A DNA stretch of 64,000 nt from Bacteroidales bacterium (GTDB taxonomy: Bacteria > Bacteroidota > Bacteroidia > Bacteroidales > F082): assembly GCA_017439405.1 (NCBI GenBank), contig JAFSJF010000143.1, forward strand, positions 1 through 64,000. The letters run 5' to 3'. The notes beneath the pieces were generated by a model that did no database searches, was not told where the DNA came from, and worked only from the letters and a program-made list of their open reading frames with translations. Positions within the stretch are counted from its first letter, which is position 1. Each line of letters begins with the position of its first letter. The position numbers and the translations under genes are program-made. This document shows, piece after piece, positions 1 to 7,717 of this stretch.

Positions 1-48
1 GCCGCCTCCGCTTCAACCGCTGACTTCCTCAAAACAATCCAAAACTGA
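1..48 (+). other. Possible 3' tail of a gene cut by the left edge
   Basis: An open frame runs from base 1 to a TGA at 46-48 and would end ...LKTIQN. The ORF remnant at 8938-9132 ends ...YATIQD and is followed by the same downstream sequence, so both may be ends of one repeated element or gene family. Only 15 codons are visible, so this is weak and cannot be assigned a function. Confidence 0.2.
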
Positions 49-120
49 TGAAAACTAATTACGAAAAACTGATGAAAATAAATTACGAAAAATTGTTGAT
101 TTTTTATTTGCCATTTACAC
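44..120. repeat. AT-rich direct repeat, copy A (also at 9120-9180)
   Basis: ACTGATGAAAA followed by an AATTACGAAAAA-type block occurs twice in tandem (44-67 and 69-94). It is followed by TTGTTGATTTTTTATTTGCCATTTACA. Nearly the same sequence, with one ACTGATGAAAA unit, is at 9126-9178. The shared part begins inside the last codons of the ORF tails on the left, so it looks like the end of a dispersed element rather than chance AT-richness. Confidence 0.6.
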
Positions 121-177
121 CTGTTCTTCCGAATTTGCAATCACGAGCGGTCGAAAGACATGCAAAAGTACTTCGTT

Positions 178-200
178 CTTGCGAATTTGCAATTCGCAAG
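178..200. repeat. Perfect 10-bp palindrome
   Basis: CTTGCGAATT and AATTCGCAAG flank a 3-base centre (178-187 and 191-200). A second, shorter palindrome (GGGA...TCCC around TTGCAA) follows at 211-226. Neither has a T-run, so these are repeat hairpins rather than terminators. Confidence 0.6.
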
Positions 201-277
201 GTGTGAGAAGGGGATTTGCAATTCCCACATGATTGTAGAGACATCACAATGTGGCGTCTTTACGGTTTTTTAGGCGA

Positions 278-354
278 CTGCCACGGTGTGCGGCTGCCAC
301 GGTGTGACAGCCCTACAGGGTTGGGGCTGTAGGGCTGTCGTATCACGGCAGCCG
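278..354. repeat. Long imperfect hairpin with CTGCCACGGTGTG direct repeats
   Basis: CGGCTGC (291-297) and GACAGCCCTACAG (306-318) pair with CTGTAGGGCTGTC (327-339) and GCAGCCG (348-354). CTGCCACGGTGTG occurs twice (279-291 region and 295-307 region). A related short unit, GGCTGTCGCACTGTGGCAGCC, lies at about 11943-11963 upstream of the antiporter gene. This is a candidate non-autonomous palindromic element. Confidence 0.55.
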
Positions 355-604
355 TGTTTGGTTGTGGTGCCAGCCGGGGTGCCGCCACTCCCCCTGCCTC
401 CTCAGAAGGGGGAGAGGGCACGAGCTACGGTTACGGGTGGTTGCGTTTTTAGACGCGAGGCTGGGGGGCGCAGTAGGTGGGCAAGGCAACGCCAGCGTCC
501 CACCTGCCTTGCGCCAGTAATCAGCAGGGCTTTTTGGATGATGAATTATACCATTTTTATTGGTTTTTCTATTTTTTTGTAAATCATAATATTAAGTATA
601 TAAG

Positions 605-745
605 TGTCCGTTTTTCGGCAACAGATTTACATAAAAATGTCCGTTTTTCGGCAAAATATCCAGCAAGTGGTTTCTGGTAATTTGTTCCAAAATAGTGTTT
701 CCTCCGTCTTTCCTATTTGGATTTTTCCTATCTTTGTCCGTTTTT
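605..745 (+). repeat. TGTCCGTTTTTCGGCA direct repeats
   Basis: TGTCCGTTTTTCGGCA occurs at 605-620 and 638-653 (period 33), and its first 11 bases recur at 735-745 right after the serS -7 element. With two full copies and no regular spacer series this is not a CRISPR. It could be an operator-like repeat or the end of a decayed mobile element. Confidence 0.5.
729..736 (+). promoter_or_regulatory. -7 element of serS
   Basis: TATCTTTG matches the Bacteroidota -7 consensus TAnnTTTG and lies 30 bases before the serS ATG. No clear TTTG -33 element is at the usual 19-21 base spacing. Confidence 0.5.
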
Positions 746-766
746 ACACAGCAAAACACGATTCCT

Positions 767-2044
767 ATGATTGACATCAAGTTTTTAGTCAAGAACCCCG
801 ACGTGGTCAGGGAGAACATCAAGAAGAAATTCCAAGACAACAAACTGCCTCTCGTCGACGAGGCCATCAGCCTTTACACGCAATATTGTGACTGTCAGCA
901 GAAAGCTGATGATTTGCGGTCGCAACGCAACTCCATCTCGAAGGAAATCGGTATCCTTTTCAAGAACGGTGAACGAGAAAAAGCCAACGAGATGAAGAAA
1001 CTTGTCGAGGCCAATGCACAGGAGTTGGAAAGCCTCGGCAAGCAGCAGGCTTCGCTCATGGAGCAGCTCACGAAGGTGATGTATTCCATTCCGAACATCA
1101 TCGCGCCCGATGTTCCGATTGGGAAGGACGACAGCTTCAACGTGGAGAAGGAACGCTTCGGCGATCCGGTTGTTCCCGATTTCGAGGTGCCGTATCATGC
1201 CGACATCATGGCCAAGTTCAACGGTCTTGACTTGGACTCGGCGCACCGCGTGGCGGGCAACGGCTTCTATTACCTGATGGGCGACATTGCGCGCCTGCAT
1301 TCCGCCGTCATCACCTACGCTCGCGACTTCATGATCGAAAGGGGCTTCACCTATTGCATCCCGCCCTTCATGGTGCGCAGCGAGATCGTCTCCGGCGTGA
1401 TGAGCTTCGCAGAGATGGACGCGATGATGTACAAGATAGAGGGCGAGGACCTTTACCTCATCGGCACCAGCGAACACTCGATGATTGGGAAATACATCGA
1501 CCAGATTATCCCCGAAGACACGCTCCCGCTCACCTTGACGAGCTATTCGCCCTGCTTCCGCAAGGAGAAGGGCGCGCATGGCATCGAGGAACGCGGCGTG
1601 TATCGCATCCACCAGTTTGAGAAGCAGGAGATGGTCGTCCTCTGCAAACAGGAAGATGCCGATTATTGGTACGAGCAGATGTGGAAGAACACAGTGGACC
1701 TGTTCCGCTCGATGGACATCCCCGTGCGTACGCTTGAATGCTGCTCAGGAGACTTGGCCGACCTGAAGGTGAAGTCGCTCGACGTGGAGGCGTGGTCGCC
1801 GCGCCAGAAGAAGTATTTCGAGGTGGGAAGCTGCTCCTATCTTGGTGATGCCCAGGCACGTAGGCTGAAAATCAGGGTGAAAGGCAAGAACGGCAACTAT
1901 TTTGTCCACACCTTGAACAATACCGTGGTCGCGCCGCCACGAATGTTGATTGCCTTCTTGGAGAACAATCTTCGCGCCGATGGCAGCGTGGCCATCCCGA
2001 AGGCACTGCAACCCTACATGGGCGGAAAAACTGAAATCAGATGA
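767..2044 (+). CDS. serS: Seryl-tRNA synthetase, clostridial type
   Basis: This class II enzyme charges tRNA-Ser with serine in the cytoplasm. The start chosen is the ATG at 767 (MIDIKFLVKN...), giving 425 residues, the family's usual size; the frame stays open upstream to 695 but that part has no homology. Residues 1 to about 100 form the tRNA-binding coiled-coil arm. Motif 2 is near residues 258-285 (PCFRKEKGAHG...YRIHQFEK) and motif 3 near 384-400 (NNTVVAPPRMLIAFLEN), with its conserved Arg. The motif 3 wording and the stretch EERGVYRIHQFEKQEM match the SerRS type I know from Clostridia. Bacteroides SerRS has a motif closer to NGSGLAVGRTL. Horizontal acquisition is my inference. A palindromic repeat follows directly. 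Confidence 0.95.
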   Translation: MIDIKFLVKNPDVVRENIKKKFQDNKLPLVDEAISLYTQYCDCQQKADDLRSQRNSISKEIGILFKNGEREKANEMKKLVEANAQELESLGKQQASLMEQLTKVMYSIPNIIAPDVPIGKDDSFNVEKERFGDPVVPDFEVPYHADIMAKFNGLDLDSAHRVAGNGFYYLMGDIARLHSAVITYARDFMIERGFTYCIPPFMVRSEIVSGVMSFAEMDAMMYKIEGEDLYLIGTSEHSMIGKYIDQIIPEDTLPLTLTSYSPCFRKEKGAHGIEERGVYRIHQFEKQEMVVLCKQEDADYWYEQMWKNTVDLFRSMDIPVRTLECCSGDLADLKVKSLDVEAWSPRQKKYFEVGSCSYLGDAQARRLKIRVKGKNGNYFVHTLNNTVVAPPRMLIAFLENNLRADGSVAIPKALQPYMGGKTEIR

Positions 2045-2052
2045 CTTTTTTG

Positions 2053-2117
2053 CTGTTAGCTTTTAGCATTTAGCTATTAGCCTTTGTGCTACTGGGCTAA
2101 TAGCTAATGGCTAACAG
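2053..2117. repeat. TAGC-type palindromic repeat after serS
   Basis: CTGTTAGC (2053-2060) pairs with GCTAACAG (2110-2117), and TAGCTATTAGCC (2071-2082) pairs with GGCTAATAGCTA (2095-2106). There is no T-run after it, so its role as a terminator is doubtful. A sister element with TAAGC/GCTTA wording lies at 39476-39541. Confidence 0.6.
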
Positions 2118-2145
2118 CTAAAAAGCCAGCAAAAAAAGAAATACT

Positions 2146-3090
2146 ATGGACATATCCGTTGTAGTACCCCTGCTGAATGAGGCCGAGTCGTTGCCTGAAC
2201 TGGAATCGTGGATTCGTCGGGTGATGGACGAGCATGGCTTTTCCTACGAAATCGTCTTTGTCGATGACGGTTCCACCGACAATTCCTGGGCCATCATCCA
2301 AGGCCTTGCCGAGGCCAATCCCAACGTGAAGGCCTTGCGATTCAGGAGGAATTACGGCAAGTCGCCGGCTTTGAACGAGGGATTCAAGGTCGTGCAAGGT
2401 GATGTGGTCATCACGATGGATGCCGACCTTCAGGACAGCCCCGACGAGATTCCCGGACTCTACAGGATGATTAAGGAGGATGGCTTTGACCTCGTATCGG
2501 GCTGGAAGAAAGTGCGTTACGACTCCAAGTTGGCCAAGAACATACCGTCGAAGTTCTTCAACTGGACCACGCGCGTGATGTCGGGCATCAAGCTGCACGA
2601 CTTCAACTGCGGCCTCAAGGCCTATCGCAACGAGGTGGTGAAAAGCATCCAGGTGTATGGAGAGATGCACCGTTACATCCCTGTCATCGCCAAGATGAGC
2701 GGTTTCAGCCATATAGGGGAGAAGGTGGTGCATCACCAGAAGCGGAAATACGGCACGAGCAAGTTCGGAATGAGCCGTTTCGTCCGAGGCTATCTCGACC
2801 TGCTGACCATCAATTTCATCTCGAAGTTCAGCAACCGTCCGATGCACTTTTTCGGCCTGTTGGGTTCAATCACCTTCCTGATAGGATTCGTCATTGCCGT
2901 TTATTTGGCTTGCATACGCCTGTTTGCCCATGCTTACGGCATGACCAACCGTCCTTTGTTCTACTTCGCACTGTTGGCCATCATCATCGGCGTGCAGCTG
3001 TTCTCGACGGGCTTTTTGGCCGAGATGGTTACTTCGACCCAAAGGGACAAGCGTGTCTATTCTGTTTCCGAGAAACTCAACGTGGATTAG
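2146..3090 (+). CDS. GT2 family glycosyltransferase, GtrB/DPM1-like
   Basis: The protein probably transfers a sugar from a nucleotide donor to a polyprenyl phosphate at the inner face of the cytoplasmic membrane. The N-terminal GT-A fold shows VVPLLNEAESL near residue 6, VDDGSTDNS near 39 and the metal-binding DADLQD near 92. Two transmembrane segments lie near residues 236-258 and 275-297, the layout of GtrB and bactoprenol glucosyltransferases. At 314 residues it has the family's usual length. It follows serS by 101 bases with a palindrome in between and ends at a strong hairpin, so it may be a single-gene unit. The acceptor and sugar cannot be read from sequence. Confidence 0.88.
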   Translation: MDISVVVPLLNEAESLPELESWIRRVMDEHGFSYEIVFVDDGSTDNSWAIIQGLAEANPNVKALRFRRNYGKSPALNEGFKVVQGDVVITMDADLQDSPDEIPGLYRMIKEDGFDLVSGWKKVRYDSKLAKNIPSKFFNWTTRVMSGIKLHDFNCGLKAYRNEVVKSIQVYGEMHRYIPVIAKMSGFSHIGEKVVHHQKRKYGTSKFGMSRFVRGYLDLLTINFISKFSNRPMHFFGLLGSITFLIGFVIAVYLACIRLFAHAYGMTNRPLFYFALLAIIIGVQLFSTGFLAEMVTSTQRDKRVYSVSEKLNVD

Positions 3091-3117
3091 GCGGCTGCCG
3101 CCATTCCGCCCGAACAG

Positions 3118-3143
3118 AAAAAGCCACCGCAAGGTGGCTTTAT
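3118..3143. terminator. Bidirectional terminator
   Basis: AAAGCCACC-gcaa-GGTGGCTTT with A/T flanks sits between the convergent glycosyltransferase gene and the acidic protein gene at 3199. Confidence 0.8.
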
Positions 3144-3198
3144 TTGCTTAAGATTTTGTGAAGATTTGTTTCCGAAAAAAGAAAACGCGAGATTCCTT

Positions 3199-3630
3199 TC
3201 AATACAAGTCGTCGATGTTGCCATCAAAGCTCTCGTCGAAGCTGTCGCCAAACTCATCGCTGAATTCCTCTTCGTCGAACCCGTCCTCGAACTCGTCGAA
3301 AGGAGAGTCGTCGGCAAAGTCGTTGTTGTCCCAATCGAAGTCGCGCTCAAGGTGCTCCTCGTCGAAGCTGTCTTCCTCCTCATGGCCGCTGATGAAGCTG
3401 TCGATTTCGTCGTCGCTCATCTTGTCGAAGTTCGCGTCAAGCAGCGCCGAGTCGTTGATGCTGCGGCTCATCGACTTCAGTTCGCGCATCACTGCGGGCG
3501 ACACATAGAACTCGTCGATGTTTTCCTTGCAGTAGTTGATGTATTTCGGATCCTTCTCATACACTTCGGCGATGGTCATGCCTTCATATTTCCCGAAGGT
3601 GAAAACTGAATCAATGTCATAGAATTTCAT
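3199..3630 (-). CDS. Small acidic protein with ExoX-like C-terminal-type domain
   Basis: This is a 143-residue hypothetical protein. Residues 1-40 contain FTFGKYEGMTIAEVYEKDP and YINYCKENI, which resemble the short FGKYKG...I.EV...DP.Y domain found at the C-terminus of exodeoxyribonuclease X-like proteins and in stand-alone small proteins. The second half, from about residue 75, is strongly acidic and Asp/Glu/Phe-rich with repeated DEF/DSFDE units and is probably disordered. The start is the ATG at 3630, preceded by AAAGGCAA as a ribosome binding site; an upstream extension to 3690 is unlikely. A nucleic-acid-related role is only suggested by the N-terminal motif. Confidence 0.75.
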   Translation of the reverse strand: MKFYDIDSVFTFGKYEGMTIAEVYEKDPKYINYCKENIDEFYVSPAVMRELKSMSRSINDSALLDANFDKMSDDEIDSFISGHEEEDSFDEEHLERDFDWDNNDFADDSPFDEFEDGFDEEEFSDEFGDSFDESFDGNIDDLY

Positions 3631-3714
3631 ATTGTTGCCTTTCTTTTTGTCGGTTATTGGTGTTGTTTCGAGCCCGCAAATATCATGCATTTTTCGGTTT
3701 GTCGCAACAAAAAA

Positions 3715-4086
3715 CTATTTTTTGAACGCAAAAAACACGGCCAACACGATAAGCAAGAAGGAAACGATGTGGTTCCAGCGGAAGGTTTCGGTCTTGAACA
3801 CCGTGACGACGATGACGGTGAACACGGTCAGCGAAACGGCTTCTTGTATGACTTTCAATTGGATAAGGTTGAACGGGCCGCCGTTTTGCATGGCGCCGAT
3901 GCGGTTGGCGGGAATCATGAACGAATACTCGAACAGCGCAACGCCCCACGACATGAGGATGACCAAGAAGAGAGGCCAATCCTTTGACGAAGGGACGATT
4001 TCGAGCAATTTGAGTTGGCCATACCAAGCGAAGGTCATGAAGACGTTGGAAACGATGAGCAGGAGGATGGTGAAGATTCCTTTCAT
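3715..4086 (-). CDS. DMT-superfamily membrane protein, DUF486 family
   Basis: This is a 123-residue integral membrane protein with four predicted helices. It has the features of the DUF486 family: an AWYGQLK motif near residue 22, then WGVALFEY and an IPANRIG motif, and a C-terminal FRWNH before the last helix. Members resemble small multidrug-resistance type transporters, but their substrate is unknown. The start at 4086 (MKGIFTILLL) is chosen over the longer frame to 4152 because a -7 element (4113-4120) lies just upstream and the family begins here. The gene diverges from the symporter at 4192. Confidence 0.85.
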   Translation of the reverse strand: MKGIFTILLLIVSNVFMTFAWYGQLKLLEIVPSSKDWPLFLVILMSWGVALFEYSFMIPANRIGAMQNGGPFNLIQLKVIQEAVSLTVFTVIVVTVFKTETFRWNHIVSFLLIVLAVFFAFKK

Positions 4087-4112
4087 TAGGGATGCGTTTT
4101 TGTTTCGGGCTG

Positions 4113-4120
4113 CAAAATTA
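4113..4120 (-). promoter_or_regulatory. -7 element of the DUF486 gene
   Basis: TAATTTTG on the minus strand, 26 bases before the ATG at 4086, matches TAnnTTTG. Confidence 0.5.
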
Positions 4121-4161
4121 GGGTTTTTTACCTCACATTCGGAAGTGGCCATAATTATTCT

Positions 4162-4169
4162 TATTTTTG
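4162..4169 (+). promoter_or_regulatory. -7 element of the symporter gene
   Basis: TATTTTTG lies 22 bases before the ATG at 4192. Confidence 0.55.
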
Positions 4170-4191
4170 CATCCTTAAAAACGCAAACGCT

Positions 4192-5670
4192 ATGAACCCC
4201 TCGATTATCCTACTTGTTTTTGTGCTTTATACCGTGCTGCTTTTCGTGATTTCGCATTTCACATCGCGCAAGTCCGACAACGCGGCGTTCTTTCGCGGCA
4301 ACCGCAACTCGCCGTGGTTTGTGGTGGCCTATGGCATGATTGGCGCCTCGCTTTCGGGGGTCACGTTCATGTCGGTGCCAGGCGGCGTATATACGGGACA
4401 GTTTACATATATGCCTTTGGTTTTTGGCTATGTGATTGGTTATGCGGTGATTGCGTTGGTCTTGCTGCCTTTGTATTACCGCCTCAACCTCACCTCGATA
4501 TACACCTATTTAAATATGCGCTTCGGGCCGAGGTCGGAGAAGACAGGTGCGGCGTTTTTCATCCTGTCACGTCTGCTTGGTTCGGCGTTGAGGATGTATC
4601 TCGTTGTGTTTGTGCTTTATGAGTTCGTTTTCAAGGCTTGGGGAATCCCTTTCATAGTTCCGGCGGTCATCTTTATCGCCATCATCTTGCTCTACACCTT
4701 CAAGGGTGGCATCAAGACGGTGGTTTGGACGGATACCTTGCAGACGACTTTCCTTTTGCTTGCGGCTTTCCTCACGGCCTGGTATATCCTCAAAAACTTG
4801 GACATTTCCTTGGGGGACCTGCTGAAATCCGCTTCCGACAAGGGCTATACCAAGATGTTTGAGACCGAATGGACGCACAACAAGTTCTGGCTGAAACAGT
4901 TGTTGGCCGGAGCATTCATCACGATTACGATGACGGGACTCGATCAGGATATGATGCAGAAGAACCTGACTTGCAGGAACTTGAGAGACGCACAGAAGAA
5001 TGTCATGACATCAAGCCTGCTCTTTGTGGTAGTCAATGCCTTGTTCCTATGCTTGGGCGCGGCCCTGATTTGTTATGCGCAGGCAACGGGATTCCAACTG
5101 CCTGTGAACGAGGCGGGTGTGGTGGTCAATGACAAGATTTTCCCCTCTGTGGCCTTTTCGTTGAGCAAGTTCACCGCTGTGGTCTTCATCGTCGGCCTTG
5201 TTGCGGCAGGCTATTCCAGCGCCGACGGCACTTTGACGGCACTGACCACGACATTTTGCTTCGATTTCATGCACTTCGACAAGAGACAGCGTTCCGAGGA
5301 GCAAGTCACACGCTACCGCAAGTGGATCCATGTGGCTTTCGCGTTGCTTTACTTGCTGGTAATCATTGCGTTCCGACCTTTCCATAATGAGTCGTTGATT
5401 GACAAGGTGTTTGACATCGCCGGCTTCACTTACGGGCCTTTGTTGGGCTTGTATTCTTTCGGCCTGTTCGTCAAGAATCGCAAAGCCATCGACAGGGCCG
5501 TGCCCTTCATAGCCATCGCGTCGCCCATTGTCAGTTATTTGTTGAAGATGTTTTCAAAGCAGTTGTTTGGTGGCTACCAGTTTGGGTTTGAAATACTGGT
5601 AGTCAATGGATTGCTGACATTTTTGGCTTTGCTTGCCTTCAGCAGAAAGGAAAAAAATGTCGCAGGATGA
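4192..5670 (+). CDS. Sodium:solute symporter (SSS family)
   Basis: This is a 492-residue inner membrane protein with about 13 predicted helices, matching the SSS family that uses the Na+ gradient to import small solutes. Family signs include a helix-1 start at the extreme N-terminus, AYGMIGASLSGVTFMSVPG near residue 46, a GGIKTVVWTDTLQT motif near 176, and GLVAAGYSSADGTLTALTT near 342. Bacteroidota members of this type are often annotated as sodium:solute symporters of unknown substrate. The gene stands alone in orientation with its own promoter. The next gene follows by 53 bases and could be co-transcribed. Confidence 0.93.
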   Translation: MNPSIILLVFVLYTVLLFVISHFTSRKSDNAAFFRGNRNSPWFVVAYGMIGASLSGVTFMSVPGGVYTGQFTYMPLVFGYVIGYAVIALVLLPLYYRLNLTSIYTYLNMRFGPRSEKTGAAFFILSRLLGSALRMYLVVFVLYEFVFKAWGIPFIVPAVIFIAIILLYTFKGGIKTVVWTDTLQTTFLLLAAFLTAWYILKNLDISLGDLLKSASDKGYTKMFETEWTHNKFWLKQLLAGAFITITMTGLDQDMMQKNLTCRNLRDAQKNVMTSSLLFVVVNALFLCLGAALICYAQATGFQLPVNEAGVVVNDKIFPSVAFSLSKFTAVVFIVGLVAAGYSSADGTLTALTTTFCFDFMHFDKRQRSEEQVTRYRKWIHVAFALLYLLVIIAFRPFHNESLIDKVFDIAGFTYGPLLGLYSFGLFVKNRKAIDRAVPFIAIASPIVSYLLKMFSKQLFGGYQFGFEILVVNGLLTFLALLAFSRKEKNVAG

Positions 5671-5723
5671 GGCGCTTGTCAGATAATTGCGTATTTTTGA
5701 CCCGTAATTAAAACCCTAATGAA

Positions 5724-6812
5724 ATGAATAGTTTTTTCTCAAAGATGGCGTTTCTGCTGCTGTTTTTCCTTTGCGGGATACAGCTTCGCGCCCAATTCAC
5801 GACCACTTTTGCCAAGAATGTCAATCCGGGGCAACAAAGCGGCTTCTATTATTCCCTGCCCCAAACGATGTTGCGGCTGGATTTTTTGATCGAGGAAACC
5901 GAATGTTTGCAAGGCCCCTTGAGTGGCTATGCCTCCACCTATTTCAGCATGGATGAGTTGGTCGAGTACGAGACCACGGAGTATAGGCTCCTTGATGTCC
6001 AGATGGCCAAGGTGTCAAGTCCCGACCCCAATGCCACCTTCTTCGTCTCGATTTCGAGCGGAAGAGGCGGCGGCAAGGCTGATTTCGACATCTTGCCTAA
6101 CGGCATCATCCGTAGCGTAGGCTCGGGTGGGGCCGTGGAAGGGAACGAGACGCCCACTGTGGGAGACCAAGGCTTGGCGCGTTGCACAAAGCACATGACT
6201 GAAGCCCCGAGCAAAGGCTTCATCAGCCTGAACACTTCGGGAAAAACGGACGCGCTGTTGGCACGTGAGGCCGCCGATAAGATTGCCGAAATCCGCGACT
6301 CAAAGTTCAAGCTGGTTTCTGGCTACTATGAAACGGCTTTTTTGCCAGAGAGTTTCAAGGAAATGTATGAGAAGTTAGACGCGATGGAGGAGGAATACTT
6401 GAGCCTGTTTTTGGGCAAGCGGGCGAAGAGGACGGTAGTGAAGACGGTTTATGTGATTCCCTCCAAGGAGGTGACTACCCAAACGGTGGCGAAATTCTCT
6501 GATACCGAAGGGTTTACATCGGGTACCTCAGGCTATGGCAATCCGATTACGGTTCAAACTTTGCCGTTGAATACCACCGCAGCCATCAATGCACCGAGCC
6601 AGTCGGCAGTAGAGTCGATGTCCTATGAAAACAAGCTGTTTTATCGCGTCCCTGAAGTGGCCAATGTGAAAGTGAGCTGCAACAACGTCGTTTTGTTGGA
6701 GGAACGCCTCGTCGTCAACCAACTGGGCGAGCTGCTAATGGCGCCTTTCGCGAACACGAGGATGGATTTCGACACATCCACGGGCCAGATCATCAATTTC
6801 AGGATGCGTTGA
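5724..6812 (+). CDS. DUF4831-like secreted protein
   Basis: This is a 362-residue protein with a signal peptide (MNSFFSKMAFLLLFFLCG... cut after LRAQ). The YYSLPQTMLRLDFLIEE segment, the long middle part predicted as mixed alpha/beta and the C-terminal FDTSTGQIINFRMR agree with the DUF4831 family of Bacteroidota. That family is envelope-located and has no known function. Family assignment is from memory of its N-terminal wording and is not certain. It sits 53 bases after the symporter and converges with kdsA, leaving no room for a terminator (the stop is adjacent to the kdsA stop). Confidence 0.75.
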   Translation: MNSFFSKMAFLLLFFLCGIQLRAQFTTTFAKNVNPGQQSGFYYSLPQTMLRLDFLIEETECLQGPLSGYASTYFSMDELVEYETTEYRLLDVQMAKVSSPDPNATFFVSISSGRGGGKADFDILPNGIIRSVGSGGAVEGNETPTVGDQGLARCTKHMTEAPSKGFISLNTSGKTDALLAREAADKIAEIRDSKFKLVSGYYETAFLPESFKEMYEKLDAMEEEYLSLFLGKRAKRTVVKTVYVIPSKEVTTQTVAKFSDTEGFTSGTSGYGNPITVQTLPLNTTAAINAPSQSAVESMSYENKLFYRVPEVANVKVSCNNVVLLEERLVVNQLGELLMAPFANTRMDFDTSTGQIINFRMR

Positions 6813-7625
6813 TCATAAAGCTTCCCTGATTCTAATTAGCTGATTCAAGAGCGGTTCGACGAGGTCGAGACGGAGCATGTTTGCGCCGTCCGACTTTGCT
6901 TTCAAGGGTTCGGGATGCACCTCCATGAATAGGCCGTCGGCACCCGCCGCGATGCCTGCCTTGGCGATGAGGCCAATCATCTCGGGCTGTCCTCCCGTGA
7001 TGCCATTGCTTTGGTTGGGCTGCTGAAGCGAATGCGTAACGTCAAGGATGACAGGCACTCCGAACTTTTGCATGATGGCGATGTTGCGGAAGTCAACCAC
7101 CAAATCCTGATAGCCGAACATCGAGCCGCGCTCGGTGAGCATCACCTTGTCGTTGCCCGACTGGCGCACTTTTTCGACTGCAAAGCCCATAGCCTCGCCT
7201 GAAAGGAACTGCCCCTTCTTGATGTTGACGGTCTTGCCCGTTTTGGCGGCGGCCACAAGCAGGTCGGTTTGGCGGCAAAGAAAGGCTGGAATTTGCAGAA
7301 TGTCAACGTATTCCGCTGCCATTTCTGCTTCTTCGGAGGCATGGATGTCGGTCACCACGGGAATTTCAAGCTCTTGCCTCACTTTTTGCAGCACTTTCAA
7401 GGCTTTTTTGTCGCCAATGCCGGTGAACGAGTCCAGTCTGGAACGGTTGGCCTTGCGGTATGAACCCTTGAAAACCAGCGGAATATGGAGTTTTTGGCAG
7501 ATGTTTTTCAGGGACTCGGCGATGAAGAGTGGCGAGTCCTCGTCCTCGATGACGCAAGGGCCGGCCATGAGGAAGAAACGGTCGGGGCGAAGGATTCTCA
7601 GGAAATTGAAGTTGGTGGTGAGCAT
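6813..7625 (-). CDS. kdsA: 3-deoxy-8-phosphooctulonate synthase
   Basis: KdsA condenses arabinose 5-phosphate and phosphoenolpyruvate to Kdo 8-phosphate, the first committed step to Kdo for lipopolysaccharide. The 270-residue protein shows GPCVIEDEDS near residue 21, FKGSYRKANRSR near 53, the KKGQFLSG loop near 136 and DVTHSLQQPN near 196, all family signatures. The length is normal. waaA, which uses the CMP-Kdo product, lies at 47381, far from this gene. The minus-strand -7 element at 7640-7647 leaves a 14-base gap before the ATG, so the mRNA leader would be only a few bases. Confidence 0.97.
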   Translation of the reverse strand: MLTTNFNFLRILRPDRFFLMAGPCVIEDEDSPLFIAESLKNICQKLHIPLVFKGSYRKANRSRLDSFTGIGDKKALKVLQKVRQELEIPVVTDIHASEEAEMAAEYVDILQIPAFLCRQTDLLVAAAKTGKTVNIKKGQFLSGEAMGFAVEKVRQSGNDKVMLTERGSMFGYQDLVVDFRNIAIMQKFGVPVILDVTHSLQQPNQSNGITGGQPEMIGLIAKAGIAAGADGLFMEVHPEPLKAKSDGANMLRLDLVEPLLNQLIRIREAL

Positions 7626-7639
7626 GGTGTTTTTTTTGG

Positions 7640-7647
7640 CAAAGGTA
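7640..7647 (-). promoter_or_regulatory. -7 element of kdsA
   Basis: TACCTTTG on the minus strand matches TAnnTTTG, 14 bases before the kdsA ATG. Confidence 0.55.
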
Positions 7648-7717
7648 GTAATTAATTCGGAATGCTGAATGATGAATTCGGAATGTCGCGATGCGATGCT
7701 GGGTTTTGCCCAACTGA

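Larger units (their letters stand above)
1..766. other. Gene-free, repeat-rich intergenic region
   Basis: Apart from a possible 15-codon tail at 1-48, no convincing coding region is visible in these 766 bases. The stretch holds the AT-rich repeat, several palindromes (178-200, 211-226, 291-354, 391-415, 470-507) and three copies of TGTCCGTTTTT (605, 638, 735). It ends with the serS promoter. ORFs of up to 98 codons here overlap hairpin arms and have no family resemblance. Confidence 0.6.

Noticed and set aside
605..745. TGTCCGTTTTT repeats as a CRISPR array
   Set aside because: Only two full copies, unit of 16 bases and 17-base spacer; no cas genes anywhere in the window.
785..1612. 275-codon minus-strand frame over serS
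   Set aside because: It overlaps a well-supported gene in antisense; its protein is a His/Val-rich shadow with no family wording.
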